Shown here: positions 41,265 through 50,905 of the stretch, piece after piece
Position numbering within the stretch: the stretch's first letter is position 1
How the letters are laid out: each line of letters begins with the position of its first letter
Assembly: GCA_963726615.1 (NCBI GenBank)
Contig: CAVSCX010000011.1
Coordinates: forward strand, 765,314 to 829,313
DNA length: 64,000 nt
Origin: CAWDZK01 sp963726615
GTDB lineage: Bacteria; Actinomycetota; Actinomycetes; JACCUZ01
Reading direction: 5' to 3'
Made by a program: the position numbers and the translations under genes
The notes under the pieces: generated by a model
What the model saw: the letters and a program-made list of their open reading frames with translations, nothing else
Databases searched by the model: none
What the model was told of the DNA's origin: nothing

Positions 41265-41972
41265 ATGTCTCCCGTCGTCGAGGTGCGAGACCTCACCGTC
41301 CACTTCGGTGCGGTCCTCGCCGTCGACCGGGTGGACCTGACCCTCGCTCCCGGCGCATCCGTCGCGCTGGTGGGACGCAACGGCGCCGGCAAGTCCACCA
41401 CCCTCCGGGTCCTCGCCGGCGTGCTCCCGGCCAGCTCGGGCTCTGTCGTCGTGGCCGGTGTCGATGCTGTGCGGGACCCGTCCGCCGCCAAGCAGCGCGT
41501 CGGCTACTGCCCGGACGTGGGCGGCCTCATCCCACGGGCCACCCCCTGGGAGCACCTGCAGCTCGCGGCCACGATGCGCAGCCTCGACGACGGGTGGCAG
41601 GCCCGTGCGAGCGACCTGCTCGACCGGTTCGACCTCGGTGACGTCGCCGACCGCGTGACCGCGGGCTTCAGCCACGGGATGGGCCGGCGGATGTCGGTGG
41701 TCCTGGCGGCCTTCCACCGGCCCGACGTGCTGCTCCTCGACGAGCCCTTCGACGGCGTCGACCCCCTGGGTGTCGAGGCCACCATGACCGTCATCGCCGA
41801 GCTGAGGCTCTCCGGGTCCGCCGTGCTCGTGTCGACCCACCTGCTCGGCCTCGCGGTGGAGGCCTGCGACGAGGCCGTGGTGCTCCGCCGGGGCGCGGTG
41901 GTTGCCGCGGCACCGGCCGCGGAGCTGGCGGGCTCGGAGGGAGCGTCCCGCTACCGGAGCCTGCTCGGATGA
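41265..41972 (+). CDS. ABC transporter ATP-binding protein
   Basis: ATPase of 235 residues for an export-type ABC system. Walker A is GRNGAGKST (about 38-46), Walker B is VLLLDEPFDG (about 155-164), and the H-loop gives STHLLGL. The signature segment is FSHGMGRRM instead of LSGGQ, a clear departure, so ATP hydrolysis kinetics may differ. It overlaps the permease gene at ATGA and thus forms a two-gene unit. Substrate unknown. Confidence 0.9.
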   Translation: MSPVVEVRDLTVHFGAVLAVDRVDLTLAPGASVALVGRNGAGKSTTLRVLAGVLPASSGSVVVAGVDAVRDPSAAKQRVGYCPDVGGLIPRATPWEHLQLAATMRSLDDGWQARASDLLDRFDLGDVADRVTAGFSHGMGRRMSVVLAAFHRPDVLLLDEPFDGVDPLGVEATMTVIAELRLSGSAVLVSTHLLGLAVEACDEAVVLRRGAVVAAAPAAELAGSEGASRYRSLLG

Positions 41973-43471
41973 GGCGGGGCCAGGTCGCCGCCATGATCGG
42001 CGTCCGCTGGGGGATGGTCCGTGGCCGGCCGGCGCGGGCCGGCTTCGCCGCGCTGGCGGCGGTGGTGCCGCTGCTGGGGATTGTCGCCGTCGTCGTCGGA
42101 CGGCACCTGCCGGACGGCCCCAGGAGCGAGCTCCTGCTGCTGGCGCCCACCGCCTACCTGTCGATGGCGCTCCTGGCCGTCCTCGCGCCGCTGGTGGCCG
42201 GCGGCGGGAACGAGCTGTTCCCCTCGGAGCAGCTCGTCGCGTTCCCGGTCTCGACCCGCACGCACTACCGCACCTCACTCGCGCTGACCCCGCTCAACCT
42301 CGCCTGGACGGCCCAGGTCGTCGCACTGCTGGGGCTCACGGCGTACGTGACGCCTCCCGGTGCGCGCCTGACCCTGGCCCTGGCCACCTGCCTCGCCTAC
42401 GTGGCACTCGTCACCGTCGCCGGCCAGATGCTGGCCTGGGCCGTCGTCGGCGCCCGGGCCCGCCCCGGGGGCCGGACCGCGTCGTGGGCCGTGGCCGGCG
42501 CGCTGGCCACGGGGGCCCTGGCGGTGGTCGTCACCGGGCACGTCGGCGACGTCCTCGACGCCGCGCCCACGCGGTACGTCGTCATCGGCGCCATCTCCGG
42601 CGGCGGCGGCCTGCTCGGCCAGTGGGCCCTCGCCACGTCGGTGCTGCTCGGCCTCACGCTGCTGGTGGACCGGGCCGGCCTGGCTGCCTGCCGCTGGGCG
42701 TTGCGGCAGGCCGGTGAGGGGCAGAACCGGCTGGACGCGCACCCGCTGCGCCGACGGCGTCAGGCCGGGTCGGCCCGTCACGAGGCTCTCGCCGTCGACC
42801 GGGCCAGCGTGTGGCGCTCGACATCCCTGCGCCGCGGCCTTGTCGTCCTGGCCGTCCTCCCGGGCGCGGTGGCCGCGACGGCGGGCCTCGAGTGGTCGTC
42901 CCTCGTCCTGCTGCCGGGCCTGGTGGCCGCTGGCGCAGGGCTGCTGTTCGGGGTGAACGCGTTCTGCCTCGACGGCCCCGGCGCCGTCTGGCGCGGCTCC
43001 TTGCCGGGCCGACCCGGGACCGTGTTCTGGGCGAAGGCCCAGGTCGTGGCCGAGACCTGCCTCGTCGCGGTGGCCCTCACGATGGTTGCCGGCACGGTCC
43101 GCGCCGACCGCCCGCCCACTGCGGCCGAGGTCGCCGCCCTGGGTGCCTGTGCCGCCGTGGTGCTGGTGCGGGTGGTCGCCCTCTGCATGGAGCTGTCGGT
43201 CCGGCACCCGCACCGCGGTGACCTCCGCGGGCCGCGGGACACGCCGGCCCCGCCGGGTGTGATGGCCGTCTACTCGGCCCGGCTTGCCGTCTCCACGACG
43301 CTCGTGGCGGTGCTGTTCTCCGCCCTCGCCGAGACCGGGAGCTGGCGCTGGCCGGTGGCCCTCGCGGTCCCGTTCCTGCTCCTCAGCGCCCGTCGCCTGG
43401 TCCGGACGGCGGCGACCTGGGACGACGAGCTCGTCCGGGCGCGGGTGGTCAGCGTGGTGGGCCGCGGCTGA
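41969..43471 (+). CDS. ABC transporter permease-like membrane protein
   Basis: Integral membrane protein of 500 residues with about ten or more hydrophobic segments and short loops. No soluble domain is visible. It overlaps the ATPase gene by four bases, so both were probably made together. No close family name is obvious; the layout fits ABC-2-type exporters. A loop around 260 is Arg/Gln-rich (RRRRQAGSARH) and probably cytosolic. Confidence 0.78.
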   Translation: MRRGQVAAMIGVRWGMVRGRPARAGFAALAAVVPLLGIVAVVVGRHLPDGPRSELLLLAPTAYLSMALLAVLAPLVAGGGNELFPSEQLVAFPVSTRTHYRTSLALTPLNLAWTAQVVALLGLTAYVTPPGARLTLALATCLAYVALVTVAGQMLAWAVVGARARPGGRTASWAVAGALATGALAVVVTGHVGDVLDAAPTRYVVIGAISGGGGLLGQWALATSVLLGLTLLVDRAGLAACRWALRQAGEGQNRLDAHPLRRRRQAGSARHEALAVDRASVWRSTSLRRGLVVLAVLPGAVAATAGLEWSSLVLLPGLVAAGAGLLFGVNAFCLDGPGAVWRGSLPGRPGTVFWAKAQVVAETCLVAVALTMVAGTVRADRPPTAAEVAALGACAAVVLVRVVALCMELSVRHPHRGDLRGPRDTPAPPGVMAVYSARLAVSTTLVAVLFSALAETGSWRWPVALAVPFLLLSARRLVRTAATWDDELVRARVVSVVGRG

Positions 43472-43556
43472 GCGGTCCCGAAGCTGCCCGGGGTACGGTC
43501 CGGTCCGGGCCGTGGACCAGATAGCGGATTCCGGCCCCGCGCGCAGATCGCGTCGC

Positions 43557-43562
43557 TAACGT
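43557..43562 (+). promoter_or_regulatory. Possible -10 box of tad operon
   Basis: TAACGT, 84 bp before ATG 43647; the start has its own Shine-Dalgarno, so the transcript would carry a leader. No clear -35. Confidence 0.3.
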
Positions 43563-43646
43563 CGGTATGTCCGCAGCGGGACCAACCCGCCGGGGGCAGA
43601 CCGGCCGCGGCTCAACTTCGGCGCGCACGTACCGATGGAAGGAAGC

Positions 43647-44360
43647 ATGGGACGACGCACGTTGCTCCTCCTCGCTGCACTCGTGGTCGCCGCCCTGGGG
43701 ACGACCGGTGTGTTCCTCTACGTCAGCGGTGTCGACGAGCGGGCCAGCGCCGGCTACGAGAAGACCAGCATCCTGGTGGCCACGTCGCGGATCGAGGCCG
43801 GGACACCCGCCCAGCAGGCGTTCGACAACGCAGACATCGACACCCGCGTGTTCTTCCGCAGGAGCGTCGAGAACATCGGTGCCATGAGCGACATCAGCGC
43901 GATCGCCGACCAGGTGGCGCTGGCCCCGATCGCCCCGGGCGAGCCGATCCTCACCAGCCAGTTCGGCGAGCCGGCGGACAGCAGCGGACTGGCGATCCCG
44001 GACAAGAAGTTCGCCGTGAGCGTCCAGGTCGACGACCCGGACAAGGTCGGCAACTTCGTCCACGCCGGGTCGCAGGTCGCGATCCTGCTCACCGGCGAAG
44101 CCGGCGGCGGGGCCGCCACCCGGGTCCTGCTGCCTCAGGTCACGGTGATCGCTGTCGGCGACAGCACCGCCTTCACCGATCCGGGCGCCGGCGGCAAGCC
44201 GAGCTCGATCTTCGTCCTCGCCGTGGACCAGGATCAGGCGCAGAAGGTCACCTTCGCCAAGACCCAGGGGAGCATGTCCTTCCTCCTGCTCGGCAAGGAG
44301 GCCTCGGTGAACCCCAACGGGCCCGGGGCCAACGCCGGCAACCTCTTCGATCAGTCATGA
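43647..44360 (+). CDS. cpaB: Flp pilus assembly protein CpaB/RcpC
   Basis: Protein of 237 residues. A short basic lead and one transmembrane helix (about 4-25) precede a SAF domain (ILVATSRIEAGTPAQQAF) and the RcpC/CpaB domain. In Tad systems this protein is associated with the outer channel and stabilises the pilus. ATG 43647 follows GGAAGGAAG; ATG 43635 adds four residues. Its end overlaps cpaE (ATGA). First gene of the tad operon on this strand. Confidence 0.88.
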   Translation: MGRRTLLLLAALVVAALGTTGVFLYVSGVDERASAGYEKTSILVATSRIEAGTPAQQAFDNADIDTRVFFRRSVENIGAMSDISAIADQVALAPIAPGEPILTSQFGEPADSSGLAIPDKKFAVSVQVDDPDKVGNFVHAGSQVAILLTGEAGGGAATRVLLPQVTVIAVGDSTAFTDPGAGGKPSSIFVLAVDQDQAQKVTFAKTQGSMSFLLLGKEASVNPNGPGANAGNLFDQS

Positions 44361-45565
44361 CCGCGATCGTCGACCTCGACCCCGGCATCTCCGAGACGCT
44401 GCACTCGGCGCTCGGTCCGGAGAGCCTGGTGCTGCCCTCCCTCGACGCGCTGCGCCGGCACCTGGAGACCCAGTTCGGCGAGGACGCCGTCGTGCTGGGC
44501 CCGACCGTCGACCAGGACGCCGCCCTCGGGCTGGCCTCGGCGATGCGCGTGACCCGGCCCAGCCTCGCGGTGATCCTGGTCCGGCGCCGGGTCGACACCC
44601 CGGTGCTCACCGAGGCGCTGCGGTCCGGCGTCTTCGAGGTGGTCGAGGAGCGCGACCTGGCCGGCCTGAACAGCGCGGTGCGCCGCGCCCGCGAGCTGGC
44701 CCGACAGCTCCGCGAGAGCGTCGGTGGCACGACCGGCTCCGGCGAGCCGACCCGCCGCGGTCAGCTGATCACCGTCTTCTCGGCCAAGGGCGGCTGCGGA
44801 AAGACGACGCTGGCGACCAACCTCGCCGCCGCGCTGGCCGACCGCGGACGCCGCGAGGTCTGCCTTGTCGACCTCGACCTGGCCTTCGGCGACGTCGCCA
44901 TCGCACTGCAGCTGTTCCCCGCCCACACCATCGCCGACGCGGTGCCGCTCGCGGACAGCCTGGACGCCGCGGCGGTGCAGTCGCTGCTCACGCCGCACTC
45001 CCCCGGGCTGACCACCCTGGTCGCCCCGATCGAGCCCGGCACCGCCGAGTCGATCCCGGCCAGCCTGGTCACCAAGGTGCTCGACCTGCTCAAGCAGCAG
45101 TTCGACTTCGTCATCGTCGACACGCCGCCCGCGTTCGACGACCACGTCCTGGCGGCCTTCGACCAGAGCGACCTGGTGGCCCTGCTGGCCACCCTGGACA
45201 TCCCCGCGCTGAAGAACCTCAAGCTGACCCTGGAGACCCTCGACCTGCTCAACTACCCGCGCGAGCGCTGGCGGCTGGTCCTCAACCGGGCCGACTCCAA
45301 GGTCGGGCTCGCCCTCAACGAGGTCGAGAAGACGCTCAAGGCCCCGATCGCCGCGCAGATCCCGAGCTCCCGGGACGTCCCGGCGTCGATCAACCGCGGC
45401 GTCCCGATCGTGCTCGACGACCCGAAGCACCCGGTCAGCCAGGCGATCAAGGCGTTTGCCGAGCGCAACCTGGCCGCTGGCTCGGCAACCGCAGCCGGCA
45501 GCATCCCCGACGAGCTCCGCAGCGACCGCCGCGGTCTGCTGCGCCGGAGGGAGAAGACGACATGA
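44357..45565 (+). CDS. cpaE: CpaE/TadZ-like pilus-localising ATPase
   Basis: Protein of 402 residues. A receiver-like N-terminal domain (about 1-120), lacking a clear phosphoacceptor pattern, precedes a MinD/ParA-type ATPase with the deviant Walker A VFSAKGGCGKTTLA (about 139-152), VDLDLAFGD and VIVDTPPAFDD. In Caulobacter and Aggregatibacter such proteins place the Tad machine at the pole. Stop/start overlap with both cpaB and cpaF. The C-terminal tail (about 370-402) is polar and Arg-rich. Confidence 0.9.
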   Translation: MTAIVDLDPGISETLHSALGPESLVLPSLDALRRHLETQFGEDAVVLGPTVDQDAALGLASAMRVTRPSLAVILVRRRVDTPVLTEALRSGVFEVVEERDLAGLNSAVRRARELARQLRESVGGTTGSGEPTRRGQLITVFSAKGGCGKTTLATNLAAALADRGRREVCLVDLDLAFGDVAIALQLFPAHTIADAVPLADSLDAAAVQSLLTPHSPGLTTLVAPIEPGTAESIPASLVTKVLDLLKQQFDFVIVDTPPAFDDHVLAAFDQSDLVALLATLDIPALKNLKLTLETLDLLNYPRERWRLVLNRADSKVGLALNEVEKTLKAPIAAQIPSSRDVPASINRGVPIVLDDPKHPVSQAIKAFAERNLAAGSATAAGSIPDELRSDRRGLLRRREKTT

Positions 45566-46956
45566 GCCTGGCGGACCGGCTCGCGGCCGCACAGCGCGAG
45601 CGCGGCACGGGAAACGACGACTCGGGCAGCAGGGACGGCAGCTTCGTCGCGGCGGCGCCCCGGGCCCGCCGCAACGTCGACCCGTTCGGCGCGCTCAAGC
45701 GCACGGTGCACCAGACGCTGCTGGACAGCCTCGGCCCCAAGCTCTACGACTCGCGGCTGACCCAGTCCGAGCTCGAGCACAAGGTGCGCCAGACGCTGCA
45801 GGAGGTGCTGGCGCAGGACGACACGCCGCTCAGCGTCGCCGACCGGGCCCGGATCGCCCAGGAGATCGCCGACGACATCCTCGGCTACGGACCGCTCGAG
45901 CCCTACCTGCGCGACTCCGACGTCACCGAGGTGATGGTCAACGGGTTCGACGCCATCTACATCGAGCGGGCCGGCCGGGTGCACGCGGTCAACGGCACGT
46001 TCAGTGACGAGGCGCACCTCCGGCGGACCATCGACAAGATCGTGGCCCGAGTCGGCCGCAGGGTCGACGAGGCAAGCCCGATGGTCGACGCCCGGCTGCC
46101 GGACGGCAGCCGGGTCAACGCGATCATCCCGCCGCTCGCGATCGACGGCTCCCTGCTCACGATCCGCAAGTTCGCCACCGACCCCTACATGGTCGAGGAC
46201 CTGATCGGCTTCGGCACCATGAGCCGGCCGGTCGCCGACTTCCTGGACAAGTGCGTGCGCGGCAAGCTCAACATCCTGGTGTCGGGCGGCACCGGGGCCG
46301 GCAAGACCACCACCCTGAACGTGCTGTCGTCGTTCATCCCCGGCGACGAGCGGGTCATCACCATCGAGGACGCCGCCGAGCTCCAGCTGCACCAGGACCA
46401 CGTGCTGCGCCTGGAGGCGCGGCCGCCCAACATCGAGGGCCGTGGCGAGGTCAAGATCCGCGACCTGGTGCGCAACTCACTGCGGATGCGTCCCGACCGC
46501 ATCGTCGTCGGTGAGATCCGCGACGCCGCCGCACTGGACATGCTGCAGGCGATGAACACCGGCCACGACGGCTCGATCTGCACGGTCCACGCCAACGCCC
46601 CCCGCGACGTCCTCTCTCGCGTCGAGACGATGGTGCTGATGGCCGGGGTCGAGCTGCCGATCAGGGCGATCCGGGAGCAGGTGTCCAGCGCGATCGACCT
46701 GATCGTCCAGCAGGCCCGGTTCAAGGACGGCAGCCGGCACATCACCCACATCACCGAGGTCGTGGGGATGGAGGGAGAAGTCATCACCCTGCAGGACCTG
46801 TTCCTCTTCGACCACAGCGCAGGCTTCGACGAGACCGGGCGTTCCCTGGGCAGCCTGAAGTCCACCGGCCTGCGGCCGAAGTTCCTCGACAAGCTCGCCG
46901 CGGCGGCGGTGACGATCGACCCGACGATCTTCGCCTTCGAGAAGTTCGGGCGATGA
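45562..46956 (+). CDS. cpaF: Tad secretion ATPase CpaF/TadA
   Basis: Type II/IV secretion ATPase of 464 residues. A variable lead of about 60 residues precedes the N-terminal domain (LTQSELEHKVRQTLQEVL), then Walker A GGTGAGKTTTL (about 241-251), Asp box (EDAAELQL), Walker B-like DRIVVGEIRD and the His box (HDGSICTVHANA). It powers pilin assembly and possibly retraction. The gene overlaps cpaE and tadB. Confidence 0.95.
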   Translation: MSLADRLAAAQRERGTGNDDSGSRDGSFVAAAPRARRNVDPFGALKRTVHQTLLDSLGPKLYDSRLTQSELEHKVRQTLQEVLAQDDTPLSVADRARIAQEIADDILGYGPLEPYLRDSDVTEVMVNGFDAIYIERAGRVHAVNGTFSDEAHLRRTIDKIVARVGRRVDEASPMVDARLPDGSRVNAIIPPLAIDGSLLTIRKFATDPYMVEDLIGFGTMSRPVADFLDKCVRGKLNILVSGGTGAGKTTTLNVLSSFIPGDERVITIEDAAELQLHQDHVLRLEARPPNIEGRGEVKIRDLVRNSLRMRPDRIVVGEIRDAAALDMLQAMNTGHDGSICTVHANAPRDVLSRVETMVLMAGVELPIRAIREQVSSAIDLIVQQARFKDGSRHITHITEVVGMEGEVITLQDLFLFDHSAGFDETGRSLGSLKSTGLRPKFLDKLAAAAVTIDPTIFAFEKFGR

Positions 46957-48917
46957 CCCCGGTCCGCCGCCTGGTGGCGGCCGGCCTGCTCGGCGCCCTC
47001 GGCGTCCTGGCGTCGGCCGGCGCCGCCGCCGCGGACCCGAAGGGGTCGATCGAGCTGTCCACCCGGCAGGACGATCAGCTGCACGTCGTGTTCCAGGCCG
47101 ACGGCCTCGACCCGGGTGTCACCGTCGACCTGGACAGCGTCACGATCAGCATCGGTGGAGTCAGGCTGGACGACAGGAAGGTCGACCGGGTCCAGACCGG
47201 CGACGAGTCGGTCCGGCGCACGGTGGTGCTGGCCATCGACAACAGCAAGAGCATGGCCAAGGACGAGAAGTTCGAGAGCGCCCGGACCGCGGCGATCGCC
47301 TTCCTCGACGCCCTGCCCCCCGGCGTCAAGGTCGGGCTCGTGACCTTCGCGGACGTCGTCGGGCAGACGTTCGCCCCCAACGCCGACCATGCAGAGGTGC
47401 GAGCCGCGATCGACGGCCTCACGACGAGCACCGTCACCGGGACGGCTCTGTACGACGGGGCAGTCGCAGCGGTCAACGAGGTCGGCGCGGCCGACGTGCG
47501 GCGGGTCGTGCTGATCACCGACGGCAACGAGTTCGGCGCAGGCGGCACCGTGGCCGTCGAGGACGCCATCGACACCGCCCTCGCGACCGACACCGTGATC
47601 AACGCCGTCTACATCGGCGACCCGGCCGCCACCCCGGTGGGGCTCGGCACCCTGGTGAGCGGGACCGACGGGACGGTGCAGAGCTCGGACCCGACGGGTC
47701 TGTCGACCCTGTTCGCCGGCTTCGGCCAGGCGATCGACAAGCAGATCGACATCACCGCCGACGTGCCGTCGGGGACGGCGGACTCCGCCCAGGTCATCGT
47801 GGCGGCGACGGCCGGCGGCGGCCGGATCAACCTCAGCGACAGCTCTGTGGTCGCCGAGACGCGGCCGAAGCCGCCGCCCGAGGTGGCCGGACCGGTGCCG
47901 GTGAAGTCCGACGCGAGCCGGCTGCACGCGTCGTCGAGCCTCCCCTACCTTCTCGGCGCCCTCTTCGTCGGCCTCGTCGTGCTCGCCTACCTCGCCCTCG
48001 CCGCCGCGAAGAAGGACGAGCGGCACGGCCGGGTCCGCCGGCGGCTGTCGCTGTACACGCTGACCGGGCGGCCGCCCCCGCCCTCCCGGGAAACCAGGAC
48101 CGCGCTGGGGTCGAGCCAGGTGGCGCGCTCGGCGGTGGAGCTGGCCGGCCGGGTCGTCGACCGTCGGGACTTCGAAGCCACCCTGGCCCTGCGGCTCGAG
48201 GCCGCCGGCATGCCGCTGCGGGCAGCGGAGTGGATGCTCATCCACGTCGGCATCGCGGTCGGCAGCGCCATCGTGCTGCTGCTCGTCTCCGGCGGTGGCC
48301 TGCTGCCGACCCTGCTCGGGCTGGTGGCCGGCCTGGTTGTCCCCTGGGTCTACCTGCTGGTCAAGGAGTCGCGCCGGACCTCGGCCTTCCTGGCCCAGCT
48401 CCCCGACACGCTGCAGCTGCTCGCCGGCAGCCTGTCGGCCGGCTACTCGGTGCCCCAGGCGATGGACACCGTCGTTCGCGAGGGCCAGCAGCCGATCACC
48501 GGCGAGTTCAACCGCGCGCTTGTCGAGGCCCGCCTCGGCGTCGCGATGGAGGAGGCGCTGGAGGGCGTCGCCGAGCGGATGAAGAGCAAGGACTTCGCCT
48601 GGGTCGTGATGGCCATCCGGATCCAGCGCGAGGTCGGTGGCAACCTGGCCGAGCTGCTGAGCACGGTCTCGGGGACCCTGCGTGAGCGCGAGGCGCTGCG
48701 CCGTCAGGTCAAGGTGCTCTCGGCCGAGGGCCGTCTGTCCGCCTGGATCCTGGGGCTGCTCCCGCCCGCCTTCGCCCTCTATCTGGCGCTGGCCCGGCCG
48801 AGCTACCTCAAGCCCTTGATCAGCGAGCCGATGGGCCTCCTCCTGCTGTCCTTCGGCCTCGTCCTGCTCGCCGTCGGCGGGCTGTGGATGCGCAAGGCCG
48901 TGCGGGTGGAGGTCTAG
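46953..48917 (+). CDS. tadB: TadB pilus platform protein fused to a secreted VWA domain
   Basis: Protein of 654 residues with an unusual layout. It starts with a signal peptide (about 1-27) and a von Willebrand A domain (about 90-260) whose MIDAS is intact: DNSKS at 96-100, Thr in TSTVTGTAL and Asp in LITDGNE. A transmembrane helix (about 328-350) is followed by a TadB/GspF platform (LPDTLQLLAGSLSAGYS, VPQAMDTV, and further membrane segments to 650). Usual TadB lacks the outer domain. So the platform carries a metal-dependent adhesion-like domain on the external side. It overlaps cpaF and tadC. Confidence 0.88.
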   Translation: MTPVRRLVAAGLLGALGVLASAGAAAADPKGSIELSTRQDDQLHVVFQADGLDPGVTVDLDSVTISIGGVRLDDRKVDRVQTGDESVRRTVVLAIDNSKSMAKDEKFESARTAAIAFLDALPPGVKVGLVTFADVVGQTFAPNADHAEVRAAIDGLTTSTVTGTALYDGAVAAVNEVGAADVRRVVLITDGNEFGAGGTVAVEDAIDTALATDTVINAVYIGDPAATPVGLGTLVSGTDGTVQSSDPTGLSTLFAGFGQAIDKQIDITADVPSGTADSAQVIVAATAGGGRINLSDSSVVAETRPKPPPEVAGPVPVKSDASRLHASSSLPYLLGALFVGLVVLAYLALAAAKKDERHGRVRRRLSLYTLTGRPPPPSRETRTALGSSQVARSAVELAGRVVDRRDFEATLALRLEAAGMPLRAAEWMLIHVGIAVGSAIVLLLVSGGGLLPTLLGLVAGLVVPWVYLLVKESRRTSAFLAQLPDTLQLLAGSLSAGYSVPQAMDTVVREGQQPITGEFNRALVEARLGVAMEEALEGVAERMKSKDFAWVVMAIRIQREVGGNLAELLSTVSGTLREREALRRQVKVLSAEGRLSAWILGLLPPAFALYLALARPSYLKPLISEPMGLLLLSFGLVLLAVGGLWMRKAVRVEV

Positions 48918-49861
48918 TGTCCGCCGAGCTGGTGCTCGTCCTCGGCCTGGGCGGCATCTTCCTGGCCATCGCCCTCGCGCTGGCAACAGTCGGTGCGATC
49001 ACGACCGAGCGCCAGCAGGTCGCGCGGTCCCTCGCCGCGGTGCAGGCGATCAACGCCGCCCCGCGGGCGATCCAGCAGGAGCTCAACCGCCCCTTCACCG
49101 ACAGGGTCATCGCGCCCCTGCTCGCGCGGTCCACCCGGATCGGCCGGCGGCTCACGGCCGGCGACCAGGTCGCCCGGATCCGGCACCGGCTGGAGCTGGC
49201 CGGGAACCCGCCCGCCTGGGACGTCGACCGCGTCATCGCCCTGAAGATGCTCGGGACGCTCGGCGGGCTCGTCCTGGGCGTCGCCGTCCCGATGCTGCTG
49301 GGCGCCGGTTTCCTGCCGGTCCTCGGGATCGCCGTCATCGCCTCGGTGGCGGGGTTCTTCGGCGCCGACATGGCCATCTACCAGATCGGCTACAACCGGC
49401 GCGAGCAGATCCGCCGTGAGCTGCCCGACGCTCTCGACCTGCTCACGATCTCGGTCGAGGCCGGTCTCGCCTTCGACGCCGGCCTCTCGCAGGTCGCGCG
49501 GAACACCACCGGCCCGCTGGCCGAGGAGTTCTTCCGCGTCCTGCAGGAGATGCAGATCGGGCTCGGCCGCACCGAGGCGCTGCGGGCGCTGGGCGACCGC
49601 ACCGACCTGCCCGAGCTGCGCGGGTTCGTCACCGCGATGGTGCAGGCGGACGCCTTCGGCATCCCGATCGCGGCCGTCCTGCGGGTGCAGGCCCGGGAGA
49701 TGCGCACCAAGCGACGCCAGCGCGCGGAGGAGCTGGCACAGAAGGTGCCGGTCAAGATCCTCTTCCCGCTGATCTTCTGCATCCTGCCGGCGCTGTTCGT
49801 CGTCATCCTCGGACCCGCCGCCATCACGATCTTCAACTCGTTCAGCGGCCGGCTGACCTAG
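48917..49861 (+). CDS. tadC: TadC pilus platform protein
   Basis: Inner membrane T2SS-F-like protein of 314 residues, the second platform subunit of Tad systems. An N-terminal helix (about 5-28) is followed by a cytosolic stretch and two further helices (about 100-150), then RRELPDALDLLTISVEAGLA and the C-terminal hydrophobic segment (VKILFPLIFCILPALFVVIL). GTG 48917 shares two bases with the tadB stop and has GGAGGT 5 nt upstream. Last gene of the operon; the RecA-like gene converges on its end with 2 bp between. Confidence 0.92.
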   Translation: MSAELVLVLGLGGIFLAIALALATVGAITTERQQVARSLAAVQAINAAPRAIQQELNRPFTDRVIAPLLARSTRIGRRLTAGDQVARIRHRLELAGNPPAWDVDRVIALKMLGTLGGLVLGVAVPMLLGAGFLPVLGIAVIASVAGFFGADMAIYQIGYNRREQIRRELPDALDLLTISVEAGLAFDAGLSQVARNTTGPLAEEFFRVLQEMQIGLGRTEALRALGDRTDLPELRGFVTAMVQADAFGIPIAAVLRVQAREMRTKRRQRAEELAQKVPVKILFPLIFCILPALFVVILGPAAITIFNSFSGRLT

Positions 49862-49863
49862 CC

Positions 49864-50862
49864 CTAGTCGGTGAACACGCGTCCGTCGACCAGCTTCTCC
49901 GCGACGGCGTTGCCTGTCGTCTCGAACCGGCCCTGGTCGAAGCGCTTGCGGAACTCCAGGTCGACCTTGTCCAGGCCGGAACGGTTCTTCTCGATCGTGA
50001 GCACGGCCCAGTCGCGGTACCGCTCGGCGTTGCCGACGTCGTACACAAGGTGGTGCCTGGCAACGACGTCGTACTTGTCGTTCATCAGCAGCACGACGTC
50101 CGCCTCGTACGCGAGGGCCGACGACCCCCGCAGGTTGTGGACCCGCAGCCGCCCGGCAGCCAGCCCCTCCTTGTCGGCGGCCACGACGGCGAGCACCGGC
50201 ACCTCGACCTCCAGCGCCAGGTCCTTCAGGCCCTCGACGATGACGGTGACGCGCTCGTCCTCGAGGTCGGAGCCGCCGGGCACGAAGACCTTCTGCAGGT
50301 AGTCCACGACCACCAGCGGCGCCCTGCCTGTCAGGGCCAGGGTCTGCTCGACCACCTCACGCACCGCGGCGACGCTGGTCTCGGTGCCGCTCGATCGGTG
50401 GACGAGCAGCCGATGGGCGTACGAGCCGAGGGTCGCCACCGCTTCGCTGCCGCCCACGGTGTCGCTCAGCCGGTCGGCCAGGTCGCCCTCGCGGTCGTCG
50501 CCGGCCTCCATCGCCTGCCGGATGCGGCGCAGCGAGACCGCGTCGAACCCGGCGGTCTCGGCGGCCTCGATGGCGAGCAGCCGCTCCAGGACGGTGGCTG
50601 CCGAGTGCTCGAAGGAGAGGTACACGACCGACTCACCCGAGGCGGCGGCGTGCCGCACGATCTGCAGGGCGAAGGTCGTCTTCCCGAGCCCCTGCACCCC
50701 GCCCAGCAGGGTGAGCTCGCCGGAACGCAGACCTCCCGCCAGCACGGTGTCCAACGTGTCGAACCCGGTGGCCCACACCCGGCCGGTGGCGTTCCGCCCC
50801 ATCCGCAGCCTGCTGTCCGCCTCCTGGAGGATCTCCGACAGCGACCGCAGCTGGTGCTCCAT
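49864..50862 (-). CDS. RecA/DnaB-like ATPase
   Basis: ATPase of 332 residues with Walker A GGVQGLGKTTF (about 54-64), LSFEHSAATVLERLLA and the DnaB/RecA-like Walker B VVVDYLQKVFV. The fold resembles the C-terminal domain of replicative helicase DnaB or KaiC-type proteins, but no primase-binding or Lon-like part is present. Substrate unknown; it is packed between the tad operon and its two-component genes, so a pilus or signalling role is possible. ATG 50862 follows no strong Shine-Dalgarno; a TGCAAT-like box precedes. Confidence 0.7.
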   Translation of the reverse strand: MEHQLRSLSEILQEADSRLRMGRNATGRVWATGFDTLDTVLAGGLRSGELTLLGGVQGLGKTTFALQIVRHAAASGESVVYLSFEHSAATVLERLLAIEAAETAGFDAVSLRRIRQAMEAGDDREGDLADRLSDTVGGSEAVATLGSYAHRLLVHRSSGTETSVAAVREVVEQTLALTGRAPLVVVDYLQKVFVPGGSDLEDERVTVIVEGLKDLALEVEVPVLAVVAADKEGLAAGRLRVHNLRGSSALAYEADVVLLMNDKYDVVARHHLVYDVGNAERYRDWAVLTIEKNRSGLDKVDLEFRKRFDQGRFETTGNAVAEKLVDGRVFTD

Positions 50863-50905
50863 CGGATCATTGCACCAGTGGCGACACGCCCGAGGTGGCC
50901 GAATC

